Source: Cyanophora paradoxa (taxonomy: Eukaryota > Glaucocystophyceae > Cyanophorales > Cyanophoraceae). From it: DNA of 35,189 nucleotides. The notes beneath the pieces were generated by a model, which ran no database searches, was not told the origin of the DNA, and saw only the letters and a program-made list of their open reading frames with translations. The position numbers and the translations under genes were made by a program. Numbering within the stretch: the stretch's first letter is position 1; every line of letters begins with the position of its first letter. The DNA is taken from positions 1 through 35,189 of the forward strand of contig QPMI01000379.1 of assembly GCA_004431415.1 (NCBI GenBank), given 5' to 3'. Shown here piece by piece: positions 1 to 10,210 of this stretch.

Positions 1-3000
1 CGGGCGGGGGCGGGGAACCCGTTCGCGTCGGGCTCCGCCTCCTCCACGTCCTCGTTCTTTTCGTTCGCGTCGAGCTTCACGGCCGGCGGCGGGGGCGTGG
101 AGATGCCGCGCCTGCCCTCCATGGAAGAGCTCTCCTCGCTCCTCGTCTCGAGCTCGACGCCGCCGCCGGCCCCCACTTCCTTCCTCGCCTCTCTCCTCCC
201 CTCCCCGCGCCCCGCCGCCGGCCCGACGCCCCCTCGGGCGGCGAGGCCGGCAGCGGGACCGACTCGCCGCGCCCGCCGGTCTCGATCCTGCCGGCGGCGC
301 TGCTCGCGCGGATGGCCTCCATGGCCTCCACGCCGGCCGCCTCGCCGGCGCCCTCGCCCAACCCGACGCCCCGCCGGCCCTCCCTCGTCCGCTCCGGCGC
401 CCTCGGCGGCCGGGGTCCTCCCTCCTCGCCGGCTCCGCCACGCCCCCGGCGCACGGCTCGGCCCTCGGCTCGGCCCAGGGCTCGCCTCTGGCGCCCGCGG
501 GCCCGCCCGCCCGACCCGCCCGCCCTCGAAGGCCCGAGGCGGGCGCGGCGGAGGAGGAGGAGGCGGCCTCACCGACGGGTGAGCTCTGGCGGCGGCGGCG
601 CGACGCGCGGGGCCGCGCGTGCTCTGGCGCGACTCGGCGGGGCGGGCGGGGCCGGGGAGGCGTGGGCGCCCTCGACGCCGCGCGCCTCGGGCGGCGGCGG
701 GGCGACGCTGGGGTGCCCGAGCCGCGCGCCCGCGCCCTCTCCGTCGACGGCGGCGCCGCCGTCGCCGAGGCCTGCGCGGCCGCCGCCAAGGCCGCCGCCG
801 CCGCCGGCGTCGAGGCCCCGCCGGCCGCCCAGGCGCGCGTCTCTTCGGGGCGCGTCTCCTCGGCCCGCTCCTCGCTCGCGCCGCGCGCCTCGGGCGCCGG
901 CTCGGGCTCGGGCGCGAACGCCGACGAAGAGGAGGAGGAGGGCTCGGGGGGCGAGGCGGCCGACGACGAGGCGACCTCGCCGGCGGGCGGCGGCGGCTGG
1001 GGCCGCGGCGCCCGCCCCAAGAGCCTGCGGCGCCTCCCCGGGGGCGTCCTCGGGGCCATCAAGCTGGCCCACGGCGGCCTCGCCTCCAGCGGCGGGCCCC
1101 GCCTGCCCACTGCCGCCCCCGCCATCCGCATCGAGGAGCACGGCGGCGGCGCCGACGACGAGGACGCAGCCGGCGGCGGCGGGGGCGGCGGGGGCGGGCC
1201 CTCGCCGGGGCCCCGCTGCGGGCGCGCGCGATGTCGGTCGACGTGGAGGTGCTCCTCGCCGCCCGCCGCGGCCGCGGCTCCGGCCCGGGCGCCGGCGGCC
1301 CCGCGGAGGGCGTCCCCGAAGAAAGCGACGGCGAGGGCGACGGCGAGGAGGAGGGTGAGGGCGAGGGCGAGGGTGGGGAGGGGGACGCCCCGCAGCCGTC
1401 TCCGGCGGACGAGCGCCGCGGTGCGCGCACCTGTGCCCGCGGGGGCCCTGGCGCCTCCGCCTCGCGCTCCCTCCTCTCGACTCTGACTGGGTTGCTGCGG
1501 GGCGCAGGGTTCATGGCGCGGCTGATGCTCTCGGGCTACCTGCGCAAGCAGCAGAAGCGCCGCGCCCTCGGCATCAAGAGCGACGACGAGGAGGAGGAGG
1601 GCGAGGGCGGCAAGGGCGGCGAGGGCGGCGGCAGCGATGGGGAGGCGGTCGGGAGCGGCAGCGGCAGCGGGAGCGGGAGCGGCAGCGAGGACGGGAGCGG
1701 GAGCGGCGCCGGCAGCGGGAGCGAGGGGGCCTCGAGCGGGGCGGGGGCCGGGGCCGGGGCGGGCCCGGCGGCATCCCCCGAGCCCTGCGAGATCCCCTGG
1801 GAGTCCCTCGTCGTCGGTGCGGCGCCCCCGCCCCGCCCCGCCCCGCCTCGCCCCGCCCCGCCCGGCGTCCGAAGCGCGCGGGGGCAGGCGTGCAGGTGGG
1901 GGAGGGGGCGTTCGCGGAGGTCTTCCACGGGCGGTGGGGCACGCGCGTGGTGGCGATCAAGCGCTACCACGGCGTCGAGGTCTCCGACGAGGACGTCGCC
2001 CAGTTCCAGCGCGAGGTCGCCCCCGCCCGCCCGCGCCCGCCCAACCGGGCGCCACGGCTGGGCTCCCGCCAGCTGACCGCGACGTGCGGGCGGGCAGGTG
2101 GGGATCATGCGGCGCCTGCGGCACCGCTCGATCTGCGCGCTGTACGGGGTCTGCACGAAGCGGCCCAACCTCGCCATCATCATGGAGTACTGCGCCAAGG
2201 GCTCCCTCCGCGACCTCGTCACCGTGCCCCGCCCGCCCCGCCCCGTCCCGCCCCGCCCCGCGCCGTTCGAGCCGGCACGGACGTCGGGCCCACGCAGAAC
2301 AAGCGGGGGGCGCCGGGGCTCGAGCAGAAGCGCCGCATCGCGATCGACATCGCCGAGGGCCTCCAGTACCTCCACAGGCGCCCCCGCCCCGCCTCGCCGC
2401 CCCGCCCTGCCCCGCGCCCGCCACCGCTCCGCCGCGCCGAGACGGCGGGGCTCCGCCGCGCGCAGCCACAAGCCGCCGGTCGTGCACCGCGACCTGAAGT
2501 GCGCCAACATCCTCGTGCGCCCGCCCGGCCGCCCAGCCCTCCCGCCCCCCCGCTCCTTGCTGCGGGCCAGCCAGCGAGCGGGCGGGCAGGTGGCGGCGGA
2601 CGGCTCGCCCAAGATCAGCGACTTCGGCATCTCCATCGACGTCGAGAAGGCCCGCCCCGCGCCCGCCCCTTCTAAGATGTAGGCGACGCAGGCCTTGACG
2701 GGGCGCTTGTGATCGCAGAGCCGGCGGATGACGCAGTGCGGGTCGATCCTGTACATGGCGCCGGAGATCATCCGGGGCGAGAAGGGCTCGGCGGCCGTCG
2801 ACCTCTACGGCTTCGGCATCCTGCTCTACGAGATGCTGCTGGGGCGCACGCCCTACGAGGAGCTCGGCCTCCCGCCCATGTCCTGCGGCTTCAAGGCTGC
2901 CTTCGAGGGGCTCCGGCCCTCCCTCGAGGGGGCCCCCTCGCCGGCGTGGGCGGCCCTCATCGCGCGCTGCTGGGCCGACGACCCCCGCGCCCGCCCCGCC

Positions 3001-3075
3001 TGGGACGACGTCCTCGCCGCCCTCCGCGCCATGGATCCGGAGCCCGCGGCCGCCGCGCCCGCCCCGACATCGTGA
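1..3075 (+). CDS. TKL-type protein kinase, 5' partial, multi-exon
   Basis: Catalytic domain rebuilt from exons 1896-2015, 2098-2223, 2298-2377, 2466-2514, 2590-2649 and 2719-3075. In order they give the glycine loop VGEGAFAEVFHG, the lysine in VAIKRY, HRDLKCANIL, the DFG loop, YMAPEII and the C-lobe RCW..DP.ARP signature of tyrosine-kinase-like (MLK/RAF-like) Ser/Thr kinases. All catalytic residues are present, so it should be active. Upstream, about 1-1812 encodes Ser/Pro/Ala-rich and acidic low-complexity sequence in several frames; exon borders there are unsure and the gene starts before the window. A good join is WESLV (to 1812) to VGEGAF (from 1896). Two introns, 2378-2465 and 2650-2718, need GC donors; their joins restore LHSHKPPVVHRDL and VEKSRRMTQCGS. 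The stop at 3073-3075 directly follows the kinase domain. Substrate unknown. Confidence 0.9.
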
Positions 3076-3735
3076 GCCCGTGGCCAGCCCCCGCGTTGTG
3101 CGTGCCGAGCTTTAGAGCTTTAGATCTGGTGCAGTATGGCAAGTGAACGGTTTGATATCGATATCAATACCATCCAAATTCAGAGTACACGCATACGCGA
3201 TCTCCCACCTATGAATTTTTGAAAAATGTCCCCGACAGTTCGCCAATTTCATGCTTCTGAAGCCACTGCCCAACCATATTCTTTAGTCAACGGCATGCGC
3301 ATGAAGATACCTTCGAATTCAAGGCTTGACTCAGTGAGACGTTCGACGGTGTACCTTTCCTACCTACTACGTACGCGTATACTGAGTCTAGTTCCAATTC
3401 AATTCAAAGGCCTCAACTGATTCTTGTTCCAATTCAAAGCCAGCCCCGCTGATCAGGAGAAGGAATTCGAACTTCGAAGGGCGCTGCTTTATTGCGCCGA
3501 TTTTTCTTGAATATCTATAGCTAGTATTGCGGCGCATAATGAAACTTCGACGTCGACGTCGATAACACGATTTACTAAGTTAACCCTCCGAATCGGGCCC
3601 CGATTGAATCTGTTCCCACAAGTACTACCGTATACTACCGTTCCCGGCAATTTCCCGCGACCGGTCATGCAATGATCATAATCGATGCCGGCGATACGGC
3701 GAATCGTGGCGAAAGCGCGTGCTGCGTCACAGAGC
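3076..3735. other. Intergenic region between convergent genes
   Basis: No gene seen. It separates the 3' end of the kinase gene from the 3' end of the NACHT-HEAT gene on the other strand. It is much less GC-rich than its neighbours and holds short repeats: GTTCCAATTCAA occurs twice near 3390 and 3426, and the word TTCGAATTC / GAATTCGAA lies at 3312-3320 and 3463-3471. The string TGACTCAGTGAGA near 3328 recurs near 16505. Confidence 0.6.
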
Positions 3736-6700
3736 CTACGCGCCGGGGGCGGGGCCGGGGCCCGGGGGCGGCCGGGTGCCGAAAAGCGTCGCCCGCGCGT
3801 AGTACGCTTCGAGGCCCTCCTCGTCGCCGGGGGCCCGCGCCACCGCGGGGGCCCCCAGCGCCCCCGCCAGCGCCCCCGCCGCCCGCGCCCCGTCTGCCCC
3901 CGCCGCCGCGCAGTGCCGCGCCGCCGCCGCGTAGGCAAAGGCGCGCAGGGGGCGCGAGCCGGCGCGGAGGGGGCCGGACGCCAGCCACGCCGCCGCCTCC
4001 GCCGTCTCCGCCCGCATCCCCTCCAGGCCCTGCGCGGCCCGGCCCGGTCAATTGCAGGCTCTAGCCTCCTCCCCGCCGGCGCCGCCGCCGCTGCTTTGTT
4101 GCTGGGCGCACGCGGAGTGCGGCGGCGCGGACGGCGCGGGACTCGTCCTCCAGCAGCGCTGCGAGCGCCTCGAGGGCACCCGCCGACCCCGCCCCCGCCC
4201 CGCCCGCGCCAGCGCCCCAGCGAGCCCGCCAGCCGCCCTAGCGACTCCGCCGCCGAGAGCCGCACCTGAGGGGCGCGCTCAGCGGCCGGCCCGAGGGGCG
4301 CTGCGGGGCCTGGGCACCGAGGGCTGCTCGTCGCGGGACCAGGCGGCGAGGCGGGCGAGGAGGCCGCCGGCGAGGGGCGCCCCGCGCGCCGCCCCCGCCA
4401 CCAGCGCGCCCATCGCCGCGTGCGCCACCTGCCCGACTCTGGCTCAGATCTAGAGGGGCGGGGCCGGGGGCCGGGGGCCGGGCTCGCCTGCGGGTTCTCG
4501 TCGTCCAGGGCGGCCTGCATCGCGGCGCGGGCCTCCGCCGCCGTGTCGGGGCCTCGCGCGTCCTTCGGGGGCGGGCCCGGCGGCGGGAAATGCGCCTCCA
4601 GCCGCCCCAGGCACCGCACCGCCGCCCGCCGCACGTTCCTGCGACCGCACGCCCAGTCTGCCCAGCGCTGCAAGCGGCGCGCCGAGCCGAGCACCAGTTC
4701 GAGTCGTGGGCGAGGGCGAGGGCGCCGCCGGCGAGGGACAGGGCCGCGGCGGCGGCGTCGGGGCGCCCGCGGCCGGCGGCAGGAGCGCGGCGGGGAGGCC
4801 AGCGAGGGCGTCGAGGCACGCGCCCCGCATCGCCCAGTCCTGCGCCCGCCCGCGCGCATGGGGTCAGAGGGCGCCGTGCGGGGCCGGGGCGGCGCCGGGG
4901 GCCCCTCGCCTCGTCGTCGAGACCGGCGGCGAAGGCGGCGGCGGCGGCGCAGGCGAAGGGCGGTGGCGGGCCGGCGGGGCGGGGCAGAGGCGCGGCAGGA
5001 TCTCGACCAGCGCGGCGGCCGCCTGCGCGCGGGCCGCCCACGGCGCCTCGCCGTCCCGCGCCGCCGCCAGCGCCGCCTCCGCCGCGGCGCGCGCCCCCGC
5101 CGCCGCCTCGTCGCCCGCCGGCGGCTCCCCAACGAAGGTGGCGGGGCCGGCGGAGCGGAGGAGGCGGCGGCAGGCGGCGGCGGCGGCGGTGCGGAGGGAC
5201 TCGGGGCCTCGGGGTCGCCCAGGCGGGCGGCGGCGGCGCGGGCGAGGGGCCCGGCGGCAGCCCCGCGAGCGTCGCGGCCGCCTCCAGCGCCGCCTCGGCC
5301 GCCTCGTCGCCCCCCGCGCCCCCGATCGCCGCCACGAGCGTCTGCGAGCCGTCAGAGAGGCCGGAGCCGTCCGCCAAAGGGCCGCGCGCACGGGCAGGAC
5401 GGCGTCGCCGTAGCCCATCGCGGCGAGCGCCTGCGCCGAGTCGGCTGCGGCGCAGGCGGCGGGCGGGGCGGGCGGCGGGGCGCACGGCGGTGGCCGCGGA
5501 ACGGACGTCGGGCACGGGGTCGCTCAGGAGGGCCCCAGGCGGCCCCGCACCGCCTCGGCGCCCTCCTCCGCGCTCGCCGGCGGGGCGGGCCGGGCGGCGC
5601 CCGCGCCCCGGGCGCGGGGCCGGGGCCGGCGCGGGGTTCTCCAGCGCGGGGCGCGGTGCCTTCATTGCCTCGTGGGCTTCGGCCGCGAGCGCGCAGGCCG
5701 CCGCCCGCAGGTTCCTGCACACGCCCCCCGCAGCGCCATCGGCCCGCGCAGAGCGGCGCGGAGCGCGGCGCGTGGCGCGCCAGTCGGTGTGGCCGGCGAA
5801 GGCGAGGAGGGAGGCGAAGAGGCGCGGGGGCGGCCGCCCGAAGGCCAGCAGGCCCCGCACCGACGCCAGCCGCACTTCCTGCCCGGGCGGCGGCGGGAGG
5901 GCGAAAGTGAGCGAAGGCGAGGATCCCGGAGTCCGAGCGCTGCTCCCCGCCCGGCGGGTGGGTCCGAGGCGACTAGAAACTTTGAGGCGCGGATCGGAGG
6001 CGGCTGCGGGCGACAGAAGCTTTGAGCGCTTCAACTAAGCCCGCCGGGCGCACCACGTCGCGGTCCTCCAGGCGCTCCTCCAGCGCCGCCGCCGCCTGCC
6101 GCGCGAGCTCAGCTTGGGTGGAAGGGCGGCGGGAAGGCGGCGCGCACGGCGGCGGCGCGCGGGTGGGCGGCGAGGAGCCGCAGGGCGTCGCTCTTCGCCG
6201 CCCGCACCGCCGCCTCCCCCTCCCCGTCCACGTTCGCCAGCTCCTGCGCCCAGCTTTTTGAAAGCTGGGCAGGAGCCGCGCGGATCAGAGCGCACGCGGA
6301 CGGTCTCGGGCTGGAGGGCGCCGAGGGCCCCCAAGGCGCGTGCCGCCGCGCAGCGCACGGGCGCGTCCGGATCGTCCCTGAGCGCCCCGCGCAGCGCCTC
6401 CTCCGCCCGCGCCGCGAGCCCCGCGGGCAGCTCGGGCCCCCGCCGGCGGCGGCGGCGGCGCCGGAGGAGGAGAGGAGGCGCCCGGCCAGGGCGGCAGCCT
6501 CGGCGCGGCCCCAGGCGTCCGCCCCTTCGGCCTCCGCCACCTCCCCAGCAGCACTTCGGCCGCCGCCGCGCCCCACGCGCCCACCGCCGTAGCCGTCGCC
6601 GCCGCCCCGGCGCCGCCGCCGGCCGCCCCCTACGCCTCGTGAGCGGAGGCTGGGGCGGAGGCGAGGGGAGCATTCGCTTGCCTCGGGGAAGGCGATGCGG

Positions 6701-9700
6701 CCGAGGGCGTGCGCGGCGGCGCGGCGGAGGGAGGCCGGCGCCGACGGGTCGGCCACCGCCCGGCACAGACTCGCCATCTGCCGGCGGGCTCGCTGAGCGA
6801 GCCGGAACGGGACGGGGCGGGCCGCACGGCGTCGGGCGGGGCGACGCGGAGGCAGCCAGCGACGTGCGCGGCGGCCGCCCGCGCCCCTGCGTCCTCCACC
6901 GAAAGCTGCCGGGAGATGTGAGGCGGCCTAGAAGCTCTAGAAGGGCGCGGGGGCGGGGGCGGGCCTGGCGGGCGAGGGCCGTGGCCAGCTCCTCGTCGCT
7001 CTGCCCAAGCCGCCCCAGCGACTCCTGCGCGGCCACGCCCGCCTCAGCGGGCGAGGCGAAGGGCTCGGCGGGGCGGGGCTCGGACCTCGATGGGCCCGTA
7101 CAGGAACCAAGGGAGGCGCGTGCGCGCCGCGTCGCCCAGCGCCCGCGCCACGCGGGGGACCTCCCCGGGCGTCCCCTGCGAGGCCGGTTGCAGAGGAGGG
7201 CGACGGGAGGAAGGGGGAAAGAAGGGCGGACCTTCAGCTCAGCGAGGGCGGCCTCGCGGATGGGGGCGGCGGGGTGCATCAGGGCCGCCGTGACGCGCCG
7301 CGCCCGCGCCGCCGCCTCGGGGCCCCCGCGCGCCGCGCTCTTCGAGGCGGCTGGGGCGGAGGCGGCGCCGGCGCCGGCCGCCAGGAATCGCTCGGAGAGG
7401 AGGCGGAGGACGAGGAAGCGCTCGGCCGCGCGGGCGCCGGCCCCAGCCGCCCCGGCCGCCTCGTCGCCTCCGCCGGCGCCTCCCCCGCGGCGGCCGCCCT
7501 CCTCGGCGGCCCACCATCCGACGTGGTCGTGCGCGGGGCCGGCGGGGCTCCCCGGGCCGGCCCCGTCCCCGTCCTCGCCCTCCGTCTCCGTGTCACGGCC
7601 CTCGAGGACCCATGCGACGGTGTGCCTGAACGTCGCCTCTCCCATCCCCGAGGCCGCCATCAGCAGAACCTGCCCAGAAGCCGCCTCGTAAGGCGGCGCG
7701 AGGCGGCGCGAGGCGGCGCGAGGGGGAAGGGGGAGGGAGACCTCGCGGTACCAGTAGTCGTTTAGGAGGGGCCCCACGGAGGACTCGAGGGTCAGGCGCA
7801 GGCGGTCGGGCGAGGGCGCCCCGCCCTCCCCCAGCGCCTCCCGCAGCGTCCCCAGCAGCCGCCGCGCCGTCAGCCACTCCTGCCGCCGGCCCCCGCCCGC
7901 CTCGGTGCGGGGGGACGGGGCCGCGGGGGGTACGGGAATCGCCGCGCCTGGATCGAGAGGTGGACGAATCGGTAGACGTTCCGCTGGCGCTCCTGCGCGG
8001 GGGTAGAGCGTCAGCGGGCGGGCGGGCGGGCGGGCGGGCGGAAAGGCGCGCCTGGAGGACGCATGTGAGCAGGCCCGTGCGTATGAGCGGTGGGGCTTTC
8101 CCGCCGGCCGCCGCCGCCGGCTGGCCGGGCCTCGGCATGCCCCCCGGGCCGTGCCACTCGTCCGAAAGGCCCAGGCTGCGGAGAGAATAAGTTTGGAGAA
8201 GCATGTAACCCCCGCCGGGGGGTACGCCGCACCGGTCGATGTCGTCCTCGTCGAAGTCCTTCGTCCGCCGCACGTGCGCGTCCTGCGGGGTACAGCGTCT
8301 CGGGACGAAGAGGGGGGGGGGCGGAGCTGGGGAAGGGGGGTACGCGCGTGGGCGAGTTCCTGGCAGAGGGCGAGGACCTCGTCCCCCTCCATCTCGGGGG
8401 CCGCCCGCCTGCCCCGCGCTCGGAGGGCGGAGGGGAGGAGGAGGGGGGGGGGTACCTCGCCATAAGAGAGGCCGCGGCGCTCATCAGCTCCCATCTGGCG
8501 AGGGAGGAGAGGGGGGGAAGAGGGAGGGGGGTGAGCGGGGGGGAAGGAGCGTGAGAAAGAGAACGGGTCCGGACTCGAGGGGGGTACCGACCTGTTCGCG
8601 GGGCGCCAGCCGGAGCCGCCGCGCTCCGCGAAGAGGACCGCCAGCAGCGTGAAGAGCAGCGGGACCTGTACCCCGGTCGGTCGAACCCAGGGGGGAAGGG
8701 GGGGGGGAAGGAAGCGGGGGGGCGGGCCTCGCCGAGGGCGGCGCAGCCGGGCCAGCGGAGGACGCTGGAAGTGAAGGCCTCGAGGCGGGTGGGGTCCGAG
8801 GCGAGGATGGCGCCCGCCAGGCGGCCCCGCGCCGCCGCCGGCATCGGCAGCAGCCGCACGCACGGCAGCCCCGCGAACGCGTCGAAGCTGTACCCCTGTC
8901 AGGCGCGCGGGGGCGGGGCGGGGGCGGGGGCGGGGGCGCCTGAAGCCCGAGGGGCGGGAGGAGAGGACGGCGCGGGGGCAGGCCGCCAGCGCCGCCGCCG
9001 CGAGCGCCTCCACCTTGCCCTTCACCCGCCCAGTCTCGTCCTGGAGAGGAAGAGAAAGTGAGGGGTACGGGTCGCTGGGGGGTACGAGCGGCCCCGGGTA
9101 CCATGCCGTCCAAGAGGAGGAAGAGGGCTCCGCGGCGGGCCTCCCCCGCCAGGAACCGGCCCTCAGCCCCGGGGTACCGCGCTGCGGCCGCGGGCGCTGG
9201 GATCCGGGGGCGCAGGCGGAGGAGGGGAAGCGGGAGGGGGGTACAGTACCCTCGAAGAAAGAGGGGAAGTCGACGACGGAGGGCCGCTGCATGAGCTTCG
9301 CGAGCTCGACGAGGAACACAAGGACGGGTACGGGCTGCTTCGCGTCGGCCGCCGCCCGCTCCGCCGCGCTGCGCGGCCGTCAGAGCGGCGCGGGGCGCGC
9401 GGGAGAAGGGCGGGCGGGCGCGCAGGAAGGCCAGCTTGCGCATGGCGCTCGTCTTGCCGCTGGCGGCGCCGCCGAGCAGCACGCAGCGCGCCATGTGCGG
9501 CGCCTCCAGCACGAGCCGGCACAGGTCGTACATCGAGCCCCCGGGCTCGTCCTCTCGCGGCACCGCCAGCGCTGCCGTGCGCGCCGCCCTCAGAGAATTC
9601 GAATTCCGGGCGCCCTCCGTGGGCGGGCGGAGCTGACGGCTCACCGGCGAGGCGGGCATCGGGTCCGGCGTCCTCGAGCGCCGTGGCGTAGAGCCAGCCC

Positions 9701-9901
9701 CCCGAGGGACGCACCTGGCGCGCTTCAAACCGAGGCCCCGAGCGCGCCGCGCCGCGCAGCGCCGGCAGCGCTCACCAGCGCGACGTAGGCCTCAAAGCTA
9801 GCCGTCGGGACGTTCGCGTCGCGTACGGGGTCGTAATACGTCCTGTAGGCCGCGCGGACCGTCTCGATCCACGCCGCGCGGGCGGAGGCGTCCGCGGCCA
9901 T
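3736..9901 (-). CDS. NACHT-HEAT repeat STAND NTPase (NLR-like), many exons
   Basis: Reading the minus strand from 9901, exons 9776-9901 and 9645-9714 join to a NACHT module: Walker A GGAASGKT (about 9455), the beta strand PVPVLVFLVELAKL (about 9330), Walker B LFLLLDGMDE (split by an intron near 9100), SRPSGF (about 8950), VPLLFTLLAVLF (about 8660) and YRFVHLSIQ joined to EWLTARRLL (about 7960 to 7890), matching the end of NLR NACHT regions. From about 7560 to 3736 the exons encode Ala/Leu/Arg-rich helical pairs resembling HEAT repeats, for example PVRCAAARALGALGALQPE (about 6350), SLRRAAAHALGRIAF (about 6720), VRLSAAESLGRLAGSL (about 4250); I count fifteen or more. STAND NTPases of this kind usually act as nucleotide-driven sensor switches, often in immunity. 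I see no recognisable effector domain at the N-terminus, which may begin upstream of 9901. Exon borders in the repeat half are approximate. Stop at 3736-3738. Confidence 0.82.
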
Positions 9902-10210
9902 CTCAGCGCGCAGTTGTGCGCTGCGGCGCGCGGCGGGACCAGGGAGCCGCGACCCCGGTGAGGCGCTGGCGCGGTGCAAGTACCCCCCGAGCTGCGACCG
10001 GGGATCAAGCGCACGGCGGGTATGGTGCGGGCGCACGCCAGGGGGGGGAAACCGACGCACGCTGCGTCGGCCAACTCTGCAGCGGCCGGAGCAGACGATC
10101 GCAGCGTGCAGGAAAGCACCGCACGCAGCGCAACAAGCAGAAGGGCGGCGCCGAGCCGATCGTAGTGGCGAGGCCGGCGCGGGCCAGCAAGCTCGAGGGG
10201 GACGGGCGCC
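9902..10210. promoter_or_regulatory. Shared divergent promoter region, NACHT-HEAT / copper ATPase
   Basis: 309 bp between the proposed ATG of the NACHT-HEAT gene (9901, minus) and the ATG of the copper ATPase (10211, plus). No TATA box or known operator is visible. A splice acceptor-like CGCCGCAG on the minus strand just upstream of 9901 leaves open that the NACHT gene has a further 5' exon here, which would shorten the promoter. Confidence 0.45.

Noticed and set aside
312-2771. Long overlapping open frames on both strands of the kinase gene
   Set aside because: They are Arg/Pro/Ala/Gly-rich products of the extreme GC content; the kinase motifs on the plus strand account for the region.
3672-5910. 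Large plus-strand open frames over the HEAT part of the NACHT gene
   Set aside because: Composition-driven shadows; only the minus strand gives repeated amphipathic helices and splice-consistent joins.
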